A stretch of DNA of 64,000 bases from Mercenaria mercenaria (Eukaryota > Mollusca > Bivalvia > Venerida > Veneridae). Positions 19,881 through 31,689 of the stretch are shown in pieces (position 1 is the first letter of the stretch; each line of letters begins with the position of its first letter). Below the pieces are notes generated by a model. That model worked only from the letters and a program-made list of their open reading frames with translations, was not told where the DNA came from and did no database searches. The position numbers and the translations under genes were made by a program. The stretch lies in NCBI RefSeq assembly GCF_021730395.1, contig NC_069362.1, positions 84,088,001 through 84,152,000 of the forward strand. Reading direction: 5' to 3'.

Positions 19881-20560
19881 ATCACATTTCCACAAGAAAA
19901 TTGTATTGCTGAGAATATAGAAATTAGGAGAGAGAAATCTGAGGTAGTTTGAAAAAAAAGCTGAATTATTAAAATAACTATTTAAAAAATGTGAAATTAA
20001 TACATCTAGTTCTTCCCACCCTTTCAAACTACAGATATTCCATTGATATCATACTGCAAAGCGCAACTTTGTCCCAACATCAGCAATTCTTTAATGTAAA
20101 AAAAATAATTTTTTTATCAAAGATGTTTTGCGGAATTTTTGTTGAGGCGATAATTTTGTTCTCATGCAAGAATTACACCAAAATTTTCTTAACCTACGAA
20201 AAGGAAACCAAATTACCACGAAAAACATATTCAGTTTATTTTTTATAACAACAAGGAAAACTCGTTTTGTTTTCCATTATCGATGTTTAGAAGGTAGCAG
20301 GTTGTTTCTCTGGTGATATGTGTCAGGAAAACTTGGCTCAAATAATCACTTGTCGATACTCCACACAGATGTTTCGACGCCATCTTCTCTGTATGTCTAC
20401 TTTATTCCCTTGCAGACGGATTTTTGAAATCATGCCAAAGTTATTTCTTCAGTAATAAATTGCATGAGTATTTACTTCTTTAACTGGACATAACAGTATA
20501 TTGTACTTAGTTATGTATGCAGCAGACGGACACAAAACTAACAACGGAAAGTATATGCAG
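19881..20560. other. Noncoding stretch downstream of the minus-strand coding segment
   Basis: No coding frame of note. Plus-strand TTTATT at 20401-20406 is AATAAA on the minus strand, about 160 nt after the stop codon at 20566, and could be its poly(A) signal. Confidence 0.35.
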
Positions 20561-20565
20561 TTATC

Positions 20566-20933
20566 CTAGCGGGCTTTTTCCCATTTAGACCTACAGCAAG
20601 ACTTAACAGGTTTAGCTGGTCTTAGTCCCTTTTCCTTCGTTCTACACTCATTACTTGGTTGCCCAATGTCTTCACTATCATTGAGAAGGCGTTCTGTGGC
20701 TCTGTAACGCTCTAATAACTTTTCTTCCATCACTTCTCTACCCTTTTTATCATCTATATGTTCTGTGCATTATCTATCGCATCTCCAGTGTATCTGTCGT
20801 CACCAAACAGAAGGTATTCACAATATTTTGTTCCTTTAATTTTTCCGCCTATACCTCCTCTTTCTCGGCCTACGTCGTACGCCATTTCCCAACGCCAGTT
20901 GCTACTTGCAGTTCTGTCCCTTAGTGCAATGCA
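20566..20933 (-). pseudogene. Unrecognised coding-like segment with one frame break
   Basis: On the minus strand one frame runs from about 20933 through an ATG at 20885 (…NWRWEMAYDVGRERGGIG…, …EYLLFGDDRYTGDAIDNAQ…) and stops near 20754. In the next frame the text continues without a gap in sense (DDKKGREVMEEKLLERYRAT…NDSEDIG…) to TAG at 20566-20568. The two parts read as one ~120-residue charged, alpha-helical C-terminal region broken by a single missing base around 20752-20757. There is an AG after GGGAC at about 20917 that could be a splice acceptor, so this may be the last exon of a minus-strand gene whose other exons I could not find. I do not recognise the protein. The break may be a sequencing or assembly error, or the mark of a pseudogene. 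Confidence 0.5.
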
Positions 20934-20939
20934 TAATTA

Positions 20940-21560
20940 TCATCATCGTTAATAATTACATGTACGTAAATTTCGCATTTTGCTTTATGACTTATTTGAG
21001 TGTTTATGTATACGTAAAGTTGATTTCGTTAGACAAAAGACATCAACTATGTTTTGGAATGTATGCGCATCGCCGTCAATATCATGCAGCGATCATTTTT
21101 AATTTACATTCAGTAGTATAAAGAGTACATTGATGCATCGTTATAAGGATGATAGAGCAGTTTGCTACGATGATAATACATCGCTGTGACTGACTTGTGT
21201 TCATTTTAAAAGGATCGTACCATCGCTGCATTCTGTCATTGTTGTAGTTTGATGGAAAAGATTGCCAAAGTTTTGATGTTGTGTTTAATCATAAACTGAT
21301 GGAGACCATTCTTTGATGAACCTAACAGTGAAAAATACATAGACTTTTCAAATCTTGTTGCTTAAGCCTCTGACGTAGATGGCTGTGTCAAGCTACACAC
21401 GTTGTCCTTTTCTGGACAAATAGATATTTTCCTCTTTAAAGCAGGATAAACTATTCTATCTTGCTGAAATTGTGTGTGCACATACCTTTTAAATGATCCA
21501 CCTCAGTCAGGAATGTGTCTATATATATATACTGTACCAAGAAAATGTTCAGCACAAAAA
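20940..21560. other. Intergenic or intronic DNA, no feature recognised
   Basis: AT-rich with scattered trinucleotide runs (ATCATC near 20940). If 20566-20933 is a terminal exon, this could be its intron. Confidence 0.35.
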
Positions 21561-21565
21561 AGATA

Positions 21566-21678
21566 ACCTGGGGTCTTCCTCCACCATTAAAGCTGGAAAG
21601 TCGCCATGTCGCCATATGACCTATCATGTGTCGGTGCGACGTTAATCCAACCAAAACAAAACAAAAACAAAAAAAACC
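21566..21678 (+). mobile_element. SINE 3' end (conserved tail domain plus A-rich tail)
   Basis: TCCTCCACCATTAAAGCTGG, then CGCCATATGACCTAT, then GTGTCGGTGCGACGTTAA and an A-rich tail AAAACAAAACAAAAAC. The same tail (CCTCCACCATTAAAGCCGG … GACGT…) ends the SINE at 57092-57312. The tRNA-like head is missing, so this is 5'-truncated, as expected from target-primed reverse transcription. Confidence 0.65.
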
Positions 21679-22119
21679 TTGAATCATTTAATTGTCAGAG
21701 ATTCTTCTATCTGCCCTAAAATGTCATGTGAATGCGAGGGCACCACTGAATGTAATCACAAAAGTGGTGCAATCCGGTACCAATATTAGCTACATATTTA
21801 ATAAGTGTGATTTGTCGATGAGACAGTTTTCCAAAGGGATTACTGTCTAGTTAACAAATACGCCTATTACATTCCTCTAGACAGATTTGTTCAAAATGTA
21901 GATATAAAAATGCAACTGTAGACATAAAAGCAAAACTATGTTGGGAAGCCAAAGAGTATAACAAGAACAGTTGTAGTGATCATGTTTAATTAAGTTTTGG
22001 AAAGTAAGAGAATTGTAAAACTGATTTGACAGGTGACAGCAGGAGGAGGCAGTGGCGTATCTGAAGTACGTGTAAGCAGAAAATATCACGGATAACAAAC
22101 TCATTGGTAATTCGACATT

Positions 22120-22620
22120 CCTTTGCAGAAACTTTATCTGCAATGTACCAATAAACACGAGGCTTTTATAATGAGAACATGATGCTTCCATTGGATTCTT
22201 TAATAATGATCCCATGGCAAAACATGAACCCTTTTGTCAAATTATACAGTTAAAAATTTGCTTTATGATAATTTAATTTCAACAAATGTCATGCGATGTA
22301 ATAAGTTTGAAGAAACTTTGCAAAGCTACACCAATAAACATGGGATTTTTGCCATGGCAACATGTTGCTCCCATTGGATTTTTAAATAATTATCCCATGG
22401 CAAAATTTGAGCCTATTTTCTCAAATTACATATAAGTTTAAAAAAAATTCTTAGTGATTGTTTGATTTTCAAACAAAAAATGTCATGAAAAACAAATTTA
22501 CTGATTTAATTATGACTCTAGAGACACTCTTAGCAAATTCACACCAATAAACAGGACGGTGTTTGGCGTGGGGGTGGGGGGCGGGGGGGGGGGTATTTGT
22601 CATGGCAACATGAGATCCTA
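22120..22620. repeat. ~195-bp tandem repeat, about 2.5 diverged units
   Basis: Landmarks ACACCAATAAACA, GCTTCCATTGGATT (or GCTCCCATTGGATT), ATCCCATGGCAAAA and AATGTCATG recur in the same order at about 22145, 22330 and 22540. The last unit is interrupted by a G-rich run (22567-22593). No coding sense. Confidence 0.6.
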
Positions 22621-22624
22621 CTGC

Positions 22625-25600
22625 AAATACATGTCAAGTTTTCAAATGAAAACTCGTAATAATCTTATTTCTTGATTATATTTCTTGGCAATAATGTAAA
22701 CATTTTCTAACGACAAGATTCCGTCGGCTCTTGTAGCGAATCTCACTGCGCTTGCAGAGACGGAGTTCGAATCCTAAGTTCTATACACCAGGAATCGTTT
22801 TTACTGGTAGAATAGTCGTATATTAAAAAAGAAATATCATTCAAACACAATTCTTAATCATTTTTATATTTGTGAAAATGACTGGCACAGCACTCCGTTT
22901 TTAAGAAACGGGGTCCTTGTACAACAACCCCTGCCGTTAATTAGCTCACGATTGGTAATTGTTTTAAATATTCATTAATGCTCTATCATGGCCACCGAGC
23001 TTGTAGCTTGTCAGTCTACGTCAATGATTAGAGATCCTCTTCGTACACACATCCAGTCGCTACCAGGTGAAAGGTGGGAGTAACAAAGTACGCTAGAAGT
23101 TAACTATGCGTGACAGACCGTCAATGCGGCGCCACTTCTGTAGACAGGTGTTTACTTCGCGACCCGAGAAATATGTTAACGGCGCATCGTTTCACTGTAC
23201 CTCACGATTCGTAATGATAATGCTGTATTTTAATTTCATATTGAGCGCCAACAGGTTTAACTTGAAAATAAATTGAAAGTTAAAAAGATAACAAATCGAA
23301 CATATGGCGTTTACTTTTTTAAATCATTACTGTTAAAATATTTTATGAATCGTAAATTTTGCCCGCAGTTTATCTTGTTAAATAAAACGAAAAAAAAAAC
23401 ACACTAGAAATAGTGACCGAATGACAGTTTGCTGGTGTGAGGGCAGTTGAAGCTTAATTCATTTGGCGTTCAGGTTTGGCCCATTTTATATACTGATATT
23501 TATCTTCCTCTATGTCTTGCCTATCAAAAACTTTCTCGATGTCGCGAACGAATTGGACTAGTGCTGCTGCTGCTTCTGCTGCTGCTGTTGTTTTGTATTA
23601 AAAGTGCAGGTACTTTAGAAGTTGACCTACGAAGTTAGCCGAGGAATGGAACCTCGGTGCGGTCACTATCGTACACGCCGTCACATGAGAAACGCTTTTA
23701 AAGGACCGATACTTCATAATTAGACAAAAACTATCTAAAGGTATTATATTGTATCCGAAATGGCCCCCACTAAAAATAAATACAGTGATGATACTGACGA
23801 GATATCGTTATCACGCACATATTTCGTCTGTATTATCTACAAAATTATGTCCTGATTATTTTGTTTTACAAATGGAAAATATGTTATTTAGTGCAAATAG
23901 TTATTACATATTTTGATTCAACAATTAGACATAATTATAGTACGAAATCTAAAACTAAACATATCGGGTTTCATTGGAATGGGGCACTGACGCCAGTCAA
24001 ACATTTTAGGAGCATGATATATAATTAACCTGATAATAAACCTATTTTAGACAAAGCAAAATGTTAAACTGACAATAAAAACAGTTTATTTTGGTATATG
24101 ATACCCTGGTAAACAATAAATACATGTATTATTCGAGTAGTTTGTACAGCGAGATAGGTGGTTGCGATTTTGAAACCTTCTCAAAGACTTGTGGCGCTAA
24201 TCGAATTACTGTCGCCATGAAAAGGTTATCTGGGATCAACGATAAAGGTAGAATATCACCGAAATATCAAACCACGTGATCTATAACGCTAAACACCTGT
24301 TGCATAGATAGGCATTCTTCCGCCATTGAGGCGCCACCAGTATTTACATACGTTTGGTATTTACACCCCAGCGAGATATCTTTGCAAATGCATTTCTCAC
24401 TTACAAAAACTGATATATTTTGAGATGTTATGTAGAATAACATCTGTTCCTTTCAGAAACAAATATCGCACGAGAATAAAATAAATGGCGCCATGTAAGA
24501 TGTATGCTGAAGCCGCAGAATAAAGTCGCTTTTGTTTAGATTATGATCTTTCCAGGGTTTCTGTTTTTATTGCATGTCACAAACTTTCTACTATTATACT
24601 TAATCGGAACGGAATGCAAATATTTTCTTAAATTAAAATCTTCTTAATGAACCGATTCTATTTCTGCGGTTACTGTACTAGCAGTATCACGTCGGCACGT
24701 TCAAAATAACGCTATTGGACGGTATTTTAACATTATGATAAAACAATTTCCTTGTTTAATATTAAAATATTTTGAACATTTTAATTTGGAGAACAAAACA
24801 AAAAACAATCAAACGAAAAAAAAAACTGAGCATCAAAAGAAAATGTCTACTAACTAGCAGAGATAAGTTTTCCGTGATGAACTATGATGATTGTATAAAT
24901 CATTTTTATTGCCAACCAGACAGCTTATTTGCGCGATTTTCTTTAAACCTCCCATTTCGTACTTTGTTGACACATTACCGGTTCCAGAATGTCTGAGCAG
25001 TGTATTCAATTTTGTTGAAAGTAGTTTTGACAAATGCTATTAACATTTTAATGCTCTTTACCTCCAGCTACTTTAAATAGTTTCAACAATTACTTTTAAC
25101 CACCTGTTGCAAATCCGATAAAGGAAATGTAAAATGTTTGACCAACTCTAGCGGCAATATTGACCGAGTAGAAATGGATTGGTGCGCACCAAATAGTTAC
25201 AATTCACGATGAGAGGACGCGTGTCCCAGGTAATAAAGTGATTTCATGCGTTTTCATATAAAAAAAATTAAAATAAATATGTTTGTGCATTCATAGTGTA
25301 AACCTATTGGGCTATGACATGCCTGGATCTTGTTAACGGTTACTGAAGTATTTCATATTCCACGCAGATAATTTTATATGTAAATAATAAATAAAACATT
25401 TAAAAACCTAATTACGCCTCAGCCAATGTACCCAGATATGTTATAAATATGATAACGGGACTTTCTAATATTTGAATTATTCAAGTATCCTGATGCACCT
25501 ATCTATCCCGCTGGGCCTCCGGTTTATAATAAAATAACATAAATACGTTTAATACAGAAAATATCTTAATAATATTTCTGTTGTTTTTCTGGAACTTCAA

Positions 25601-25855
25601 TGAATGTAGGAAAAAAAGGAATTAATTTTCTGCAATATTGCTGGCCATACTTGTATGCTAGATCTAACCGCCTGTACGTGGGTGGACATGCACATTTAGC
25701 CAGTAAGCACACATGCACGCTGTAAACTGAAGATTTATTTTAAACCAACATTGAAAACTGTACACTGACAACAAATGTGTACAATTACAGATATGAAAAC
25801 TTGTTTTTATTTTTTATTTTAAAGGGACATAAACATTAACACACAAAACGTAAAT
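22625..25855. other. Long stretch without recognised gene
   Basis: About 3.2 kb of AT-rich DNA. At 22714-22785 there is a tRNA-like stretch with a good B box (GGAGTTCGAATCCT) but no convincing cloverleaf; it may be a SINE head relict. A short frame at about 24150-24250 (…TFSKTCGANRITVAMK…) ends in a possible splice donor but has no partner exons that I could find. Confidence 0.35.
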
Positions 25856-25859
25856 CATT

Positions 25860-26094
25860 GAGCCGCGCCATGAGAAAACCAACATAGTGCGTTTGCGACA
25901 AGCATGGATCCAGACCAGCCTGCGCATCCGCGCAGTCTGGTCAGGATCCATGCTGTTCGCTTTCAAAGCCTATTGCAATGAGAGAAACCATTAGCGAACA
26001 GCATGGATCCTGACCAGACTGCGCGGATGCGCAGGCTGGTCTGGATCCATGCTGGTCGCAAACGCACTATGTTGGATTTCTCATGGCGCGGTTC
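25860..26094. mobile_element. 235-bp palindromic foldback MITE, copy 1
   Basis: The ends GAGCCGCGCCATGAGAAA and TTTCTCATGGCGCGGTTC are inverted repeats, and the complementarity continues almost to the centre (about 25965-25995). Each arm also contains a smaller hairpin around CTGCGCATCCGCGCAG. The flanks share CATT on both sides. A second copy is at 55785-56019 and a relative with one arm hairpin is at 44514-44567. It cannot code for anything. Confidence 0.88.
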
Positions 26095-26099
26095 ATTTC

Positions 26100-27185
26100 T
26101 TACTGCAAAAAAGTAGTAAAATTTTTACTCCACTTAACACACAAATGCTTCTCGTAGTAACATTGAATCTCGCGTTACGCTAATTGTATCTTAAACACTA
26201 TCAAATAACCCGTACAATACCCGTACAATAGGGTATTCGCTTTCAATTATCATTATCGGGTAAATATCTTGCCGTCAAGATGTCTCAACTATTGTCGCCT
26301 ATCAAAATAATGTATATTTGCTCGCAAGGGCTATCGTCCGTCAAAGAGCTCCGTTAACATTTTGACACTTTTTATCAACGTTTGCTGACCTTGAGATGCT
26401 CCCAACGTGTACATTCCTCGTGTCTATCTTCTGTTTCCTTTTCTTTTCTATCTGTGACCATTATTTTTTAAGACTTCTCCAGGACAGAATTTGTGAAGAT
26501 GCAGTTCCCTATGTGAAATCAGAGCCTTGAAATGTCTGATGGTTGCAGGTTTTTGGTAGATTTATTTTCTGTTTAAATGCCAGTCTTTGTATATACATGA
26601 ATGAGAAACAAATACAAATTTAATGTGCCTCATATCCAAGCTGAACTCTGCCTGACCCAGCTTGCGATGTAACCATGGGCCAGAATACTTTATCATTGAT
26701 AGATCTTATATAATCTAATAGTCAGTGGAGTGGATACAGGCTGAATAAGAACTGCTTGTTCATTGATAATTCATCCGCATTGTTCATGAATGGGACTTTT
26801 TTGTGTAGCACATGAACATCCTTCGGATGTGATTCGGAATCAAATAAAGATGCTATGATTGTCAGAAAACCACTTTTAACTTTGGTAGCGGGATAAACCC
26901 GCAACCAAAAAAGCAGACAGCTGCTGCTATGAGTAGACATATCAGCTAAACAATGATATTTGAGAGCAAATTGCGTGCATGTCGCAGAAACTAAGCATCA
27001 CCTGAATGATGATATAACGGATTTCGTGTTTTGACGAACGAAGACCACTTTCGAACGAACTGCACGAGTCCGCGTGGGATGTCGAGTGGACAGATTATAT
27101 GTTTGTCTACAAGAAAACCATTTGCCCTTATTAGCCACCTTTTGTCCTCATCAGTTTTCTTTACGTATACATTTCTTATAACGTT
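26100..27185. other. Intergenic stretch, no feature recognised
   Basis: No supported exon, RNA gene or repeat. The minus-strand frame at 26722-26940 has no family features. Confidence 0.35.
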
Positions 27186-27187
27186 TT

Positions 27188-27732
27188 TATACGCCCGAAG
27201 GGACGTATTATGTTATAGCCCCGGTGTCCGCCTGTCCGTCTGTCCATCCGTCCGTTAGCAATTTCGTGTCCGCTCTGTAACAAGAATTTCAAAGAAACTT
27301 GACACATATGTTCACCACATCTGGATGACGTGCAGAACGCATGTTCTGGATGGCTCCCTTTAAGGTCAAGGTCATACTTAGGGGTCAAAGGTCATATGAG
27401 TGTGTTTCGTGTCCGCTCTATAACTCTTGAACTGTTTGAAGGATTGAAAAGAAAATTGGTACAAATGTTCACCACATCAAGACGACATGCAGAGCACATG
27501 TTCTGGATGGTTCGCTTCAAGGTCAAGGTCACACTTAGGGGTCAAAGGTCATCGCTCTGTAACTCTCGAACCCATTGAAGGATTTCGAAGAAAATTGAAG
27601 CAAATGTTCACCACATCAACACGATGTGCAGAGCGCATGTTCTTGATGGCTAGCTACAAGGTCAAGGTCACACTTAGGGGTCAAAGGTCATACCTTCGGG
27701 CGTATATTGCTCCGCATTGCGGTGCTCTTGTT
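27188..27732 (+). mobile_element. Helentron-like non-autonomous element, family P, copy 1
   Basis: It begins TATACGCCCGAAGG and the reverse complement CCTTCGGGCGTATA occurs at about 27693-27706, just inside the right end. After this subterminal repeat comes a hairpin (CCGCATTGCGG) and the end GTGCTCTTGTT. Between them lies GTCCGTCTGTCC-type DNA and three tandem units of about 140 bp with TTCACCACATC, GGTCAAGGTCACACTTAGGG and GTCAAAGGTCAT. The design (subterminal inverted repeats, tandem core, 3' hairpin, insertion between T's) matches Helentron-associated non-autonomous elements (HINEs). A second copy is at 39599-40019. Confidence 0.72.
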
Positions 27733-27815
27733 TTTTGTTGTTTTTTGGGGGGGGGGGGGAGGGGTGGGGGTTGTGTGTGTGTGTGTGTTGTTTTTGTTGT
27801 TTTTTTTGTTGTTTT
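27733..27815 (+). repeat. Low-complexity T/G-rich tract
   Basis: TTGTTGTTTTTT, a G run with a single A, then (GT)n and more TTGTT. It is probably expansion at the 3' junction of the preceding element. The cysteine/glycine-rich frame it creates is not a gene. Confidence 0.7.
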
Positions 27816-27819
27816 TTGC

Positions 27820-30800
27820 TTAAAACGTAACATGAATTGTGAATTGTATTCTAAACTCAGTCTTTTATCGTTATGGAGTATCTAAAGTTAAAAAAAACAT
27901 CACTGTATTATGCAGTATAACAGCGAATCTTCCTTCCGTTTTGTCCTTGTTGATTTTAGCATGTGCATGTACTTGGTATTTGATACACGAACCGTTTAAA
28001 ACTTAACACAGTTTTATACTTCTAGCACTATTTTTCAATTTTCCCCCTTTTTATAAGCTGTCAATACTGTAATCCTGATATGCCCTCAGAGATAATTTAG
28101 TGACATATTTGATAAGTTTGTCAAAGTGTTTGAGACCCCACGAACCGCAGACAGCCTACCAATGACAGTTTAAGAAAAGAAAAATCAAATCTTATTATTC
28201 CACTTGTCAAAAACTTTAGACATTGCTTAATCGGACTGGAAAGTTTATGCTTGGTGACAAGACAGAGCTGTCACTGAATAGATTAACTAAATGTCAGGAT
28301 GGCAGAATGTATTATGTTAATTGATAATCAATAAAAGCGAATTTTTAACATTAGAGCCATAAATCTGCTGTCATTAATTGAAAAGAAGAAAACGGTATAT
28401 CAGATTTGTAACTATACCATCTGGTAACGTTTTGATGCTGTCACGATGGCCTTGCGTAGGCGTCTACATAATGGTTCCATTGTCAAGCAACTGATTTGCA
28501 ATTCTGATTTTTTTAAACGGAATCTTTACTATTATTGTTATTATTACTATTTGAACTGAAAAACAAAGAGGACAAAAATATAGTGTTGTCTATACTCTGA
28601 CACAACGCTCTGCACCTCTCCCCCAACTCCTACATAATTAGTGCTTGTAATTCAGCCTTCACTAAATAATCATGTTGATCATTTTCTAATAACTTCTGCC
28701 TATATTAAATGTTTCGAGAGGGGTTTTGCTCGCCTTGGGTTTCTCCAAAACTATGGGAGATACTTTTTTCCACTTCATCATAATCCGGTAGAAGGGTTTT
28801 TGTCCGCGAAAAGCTAGCGTCCACTGACCTGAATAGTTTTCCATTACTGTTTATACTAAGTATATGAAGGGGAAAATGGTATACGTTTTATACTTCTTGT
28901 CCAATATGTAAAAACTGTTTTGAAAATATATGATAAAGGCGACAGTATACGTATTTAACCGTTTCCGCGCATTATCATTCGTTTTTGCTGGAATACTAGG
29001 CAGCGTTGTTGTTGCTTGTAGATTGTCGGCTATAAATTTTTAAGTGTCCACCGACTTCAACAATTTAGTTTAATTTTACAATTATCGAGCTGACCAATTT
29101 CTATCAGTTATTATGTTTTATTTCCCAGTGGCCAATTCTTGTCAAGTAAGTAACAAACGCGACACCAAATAATCAGACGGCAACGATATATTTGACCGGA
29201 AGAATCAATATTCCCCATGTCCCACAAAAACCACTTGGCACAATATTGTTTCACTTGCAAACAGATTCTGAATTTCGATCGCGATCGCAGCTGCCAGATG
29301 TGAGGAATAAATTACAATCTTCATAATTGTCACAGGCTTGATCGCGCGCTCTAAGAGCTATAAAACACGAGAAAATCGATCAGCCGATAACATTGCGAAA
29401 ATGCCATGGAATGGGCTCGTGTTTTTGTGAGTTTTGTCTCTGCTGAGCGCGCGAGAATCGATGTAACAGGTTCTTTTGTTGGCCATAAATTGTTCGTTAT
29501 CACAATCCATATTAGAACAAAAGCACCGGAGTTTCTGATAATAAAAATTTTGACGTCAAAGTCACTGATGAATCGATTTATCACGATGTGAACCAATCAC
29601 CAGCAGCATATACGTCACTTGAATAGATTTTTGTTTCTTTCTATAAAATGTATAAAGAAATCTAATTTCATGCGCCATTGCCCCGTTAAGAGTTGTTTTT
29701 AATGATGCGGGCATTAACAGTTCTAGTCCCATTTTTGCATTCTCGGAATGACGATAAATTCGAAGTAGACATCTCAGTTCAACAGGCAGTTCCAGTAGAC
29801 TTGTGATTTTTCCCCGAGATATAAGGGGCATAAAAATATATCGCTTCCTTTAAAACTTTAGACCCAAAAAATATGACATATTATTAGATAACAGAAATTA
29901 GCTTGAAACAGAAATGCCTACAGATATATTTCTCCCATCATGTATATTTGGGTCATGATGAGAAACAATCTATTCTACATATATCATAAAGGCATCGATT
30001 TTTGACAGGTAATAAGTGTCGCAACTTTAAAATGATGGTCTATCAAAGTTTAAAGTATCCTATGAAGTTCAAGGTAATAGAGACTAACTGTCAATGTCAA
30101 GCATATGTTTGAAAAGCATATCAGACAGGTAGTGGTATAATCTCCATGCAGTCGGGGACAAAAATATAAACTACATGTACACCTTAAAAAGAAATGTTTC
30201 TTACACAAACTGGAGCTCATGACATTAGTTACTAGTCTGATAATAAATGATTTTATATATATATACTGCTGTCTGTTGAAAGTCCTTACATTCGGCAGCA
30301 AAAGATAACCATGTTATAACTACACTACATGAAATATAAGAAGAGAATATGATTGGCAAATGTAAGGACTTTGACCAGTCACCTAGTCTAAGTTCTTAAA
30401 CCATAAATTAACATTCTTGACAAGCATTTCAGTTTTTGTCAATTTCGTTTCCTTTAGAAAGAGATATTCGAAATTTTTATTACTACTACAGCTATCATAC
30501 AGAGAATTTTAAACTATGACTCGTCTTTGAATTTTACCGGACATATCTAGATTACTTTTGCCGGCTCTGTCCAATTAAATATAGTGAGTTTTGCCGTTCA
30601 GTTCATAATTTGAAAACGTGATTGTGCTCGGATTGATTAAAAAAAGACATACAGACAGACTGACAGATTTAAATCCGTGGCATATTAATCTTGAAACCTA
30701 TAACCCTTGCATTTTGTAAATTTAAACATTCTAAATATGTATTTAAGTAAGATGATTATATTTCTTATATATCTGCTGCATGAGAAGTTTTTGTTAAAAG

Positions 30801-31490
30801 ACACTGACTTTTCCTCTCGTGATCCTCGCACCTCATAGACATTAATTGTTGGAATCAATTTGCCGACCGGTTTATCAACATAATAATCGACTGCCTGTAA
30901 CATATGGTCCTGTAACTGCGGAACACGACATTTCCATGTGTCCTTTTATAATCATATTGATTAACACCAGGTGAAATTCAAACTAGAGCTACAGATACGG
31001 CAGTAAAAATATAATTAGAACTCACATCAAGCGGATATGCGCCACCTGCTTCATTTTTCACCAAAACGGGCGTGCAGTCTTTTCCAATATTTTATATGTT
31101 GTGGAATTGATAACAGGGCAATGAATGATTGTAATTTAATGATAGCAATATGCAGATGATAATGAATCATATTAATTTATTCCCAGATTTACAAAACATG
31201 ATTTCTGTGTTTGTTGTCAAAATTCGAACACAATCAGTAAGTGTGTTTTGCAACTTCCTGATTTACTTCTTCTCTATGACAACTTCCGGCTTCTGATACT
31301 GCCATCTCCATTGTTTTATACAAAAAAAGCTCAGGATTTTATTTCACGGTGGAACCAACATACAAATATAAATAAACTTGATGTTGGTTCTAAACAGATG
31401 ACCTGTAGTCAGGTATGCTTTCATTCTATGGCTTATCCTAATGTTCGCAAATAACTAACTATTGCACTGTGTTCTAAAAATTTTTGGATA
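27820..31490. other. Long noncoding-looking stretch
   Basis: No recognised gene or repeat in about 3.7 kb. On the minus strand 30780-30935 stays open and reads in a protein-like way (…AVDYYVDKPVGKLIPTINVY…) after a possible acceptor CCGCAG, but no matching donor or neighbouring exon is clear. Confidence 0.35.
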
Positions 31491-31494
31491 TTTT

Positions 31495-31681
31495 AGTGGG
31501 ATGAAAGTGCAAGATACAGATATTACTCCAAATCCAGAAGCTTCCCTTGTTGTTTAGCGATACAGGTGTAAACACAGGTCTCTTTCCCCAATGTTTGTAA
31601 TATTTACTTGTAGGAGCAGGGTCTCGAGCACACGACCCCTGGTTTCATAGCCAGACAGTGTTATCACTGGACTACCGTATT
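31495..31681 (-). mobile_element. tRNA-derived SINE, copy B
   Basis: On the minus strand it has a tRNA-like head with GTCCAGTGATAACAC (A-box relative), an anticodon-like stem TCTGG…CCAG and B-box relative GTGCTCGAGACCC. The body shares GTGTTTACACCTG and the GAAGC-rich phrase with copy A at 4530-4813. Confidence 0.6.
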
Positions 31682-31689
31682 ACAAACCC

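Noticed and set aside
22714-22785. tRNA gene with B box GGAGTTCGAATCC
   Set aside because: No acceptor or anticodon stem could be formed; only a B-box match, perhaps a SINE relict.
27487-27885. 132-codon frame with Gly/Cys/Val-rich end
   Set aside because: It crosses the Helentron-like core and the G/GT low-complexity tract.
31012-31075. Minus-strand frame CTPVLVKNEAGGAYPLD followed by GTGAGT, a possible exon
   Set aside because: No polypyrimidine tract or acceptor of quality precedes it and no partner exon could be joined.
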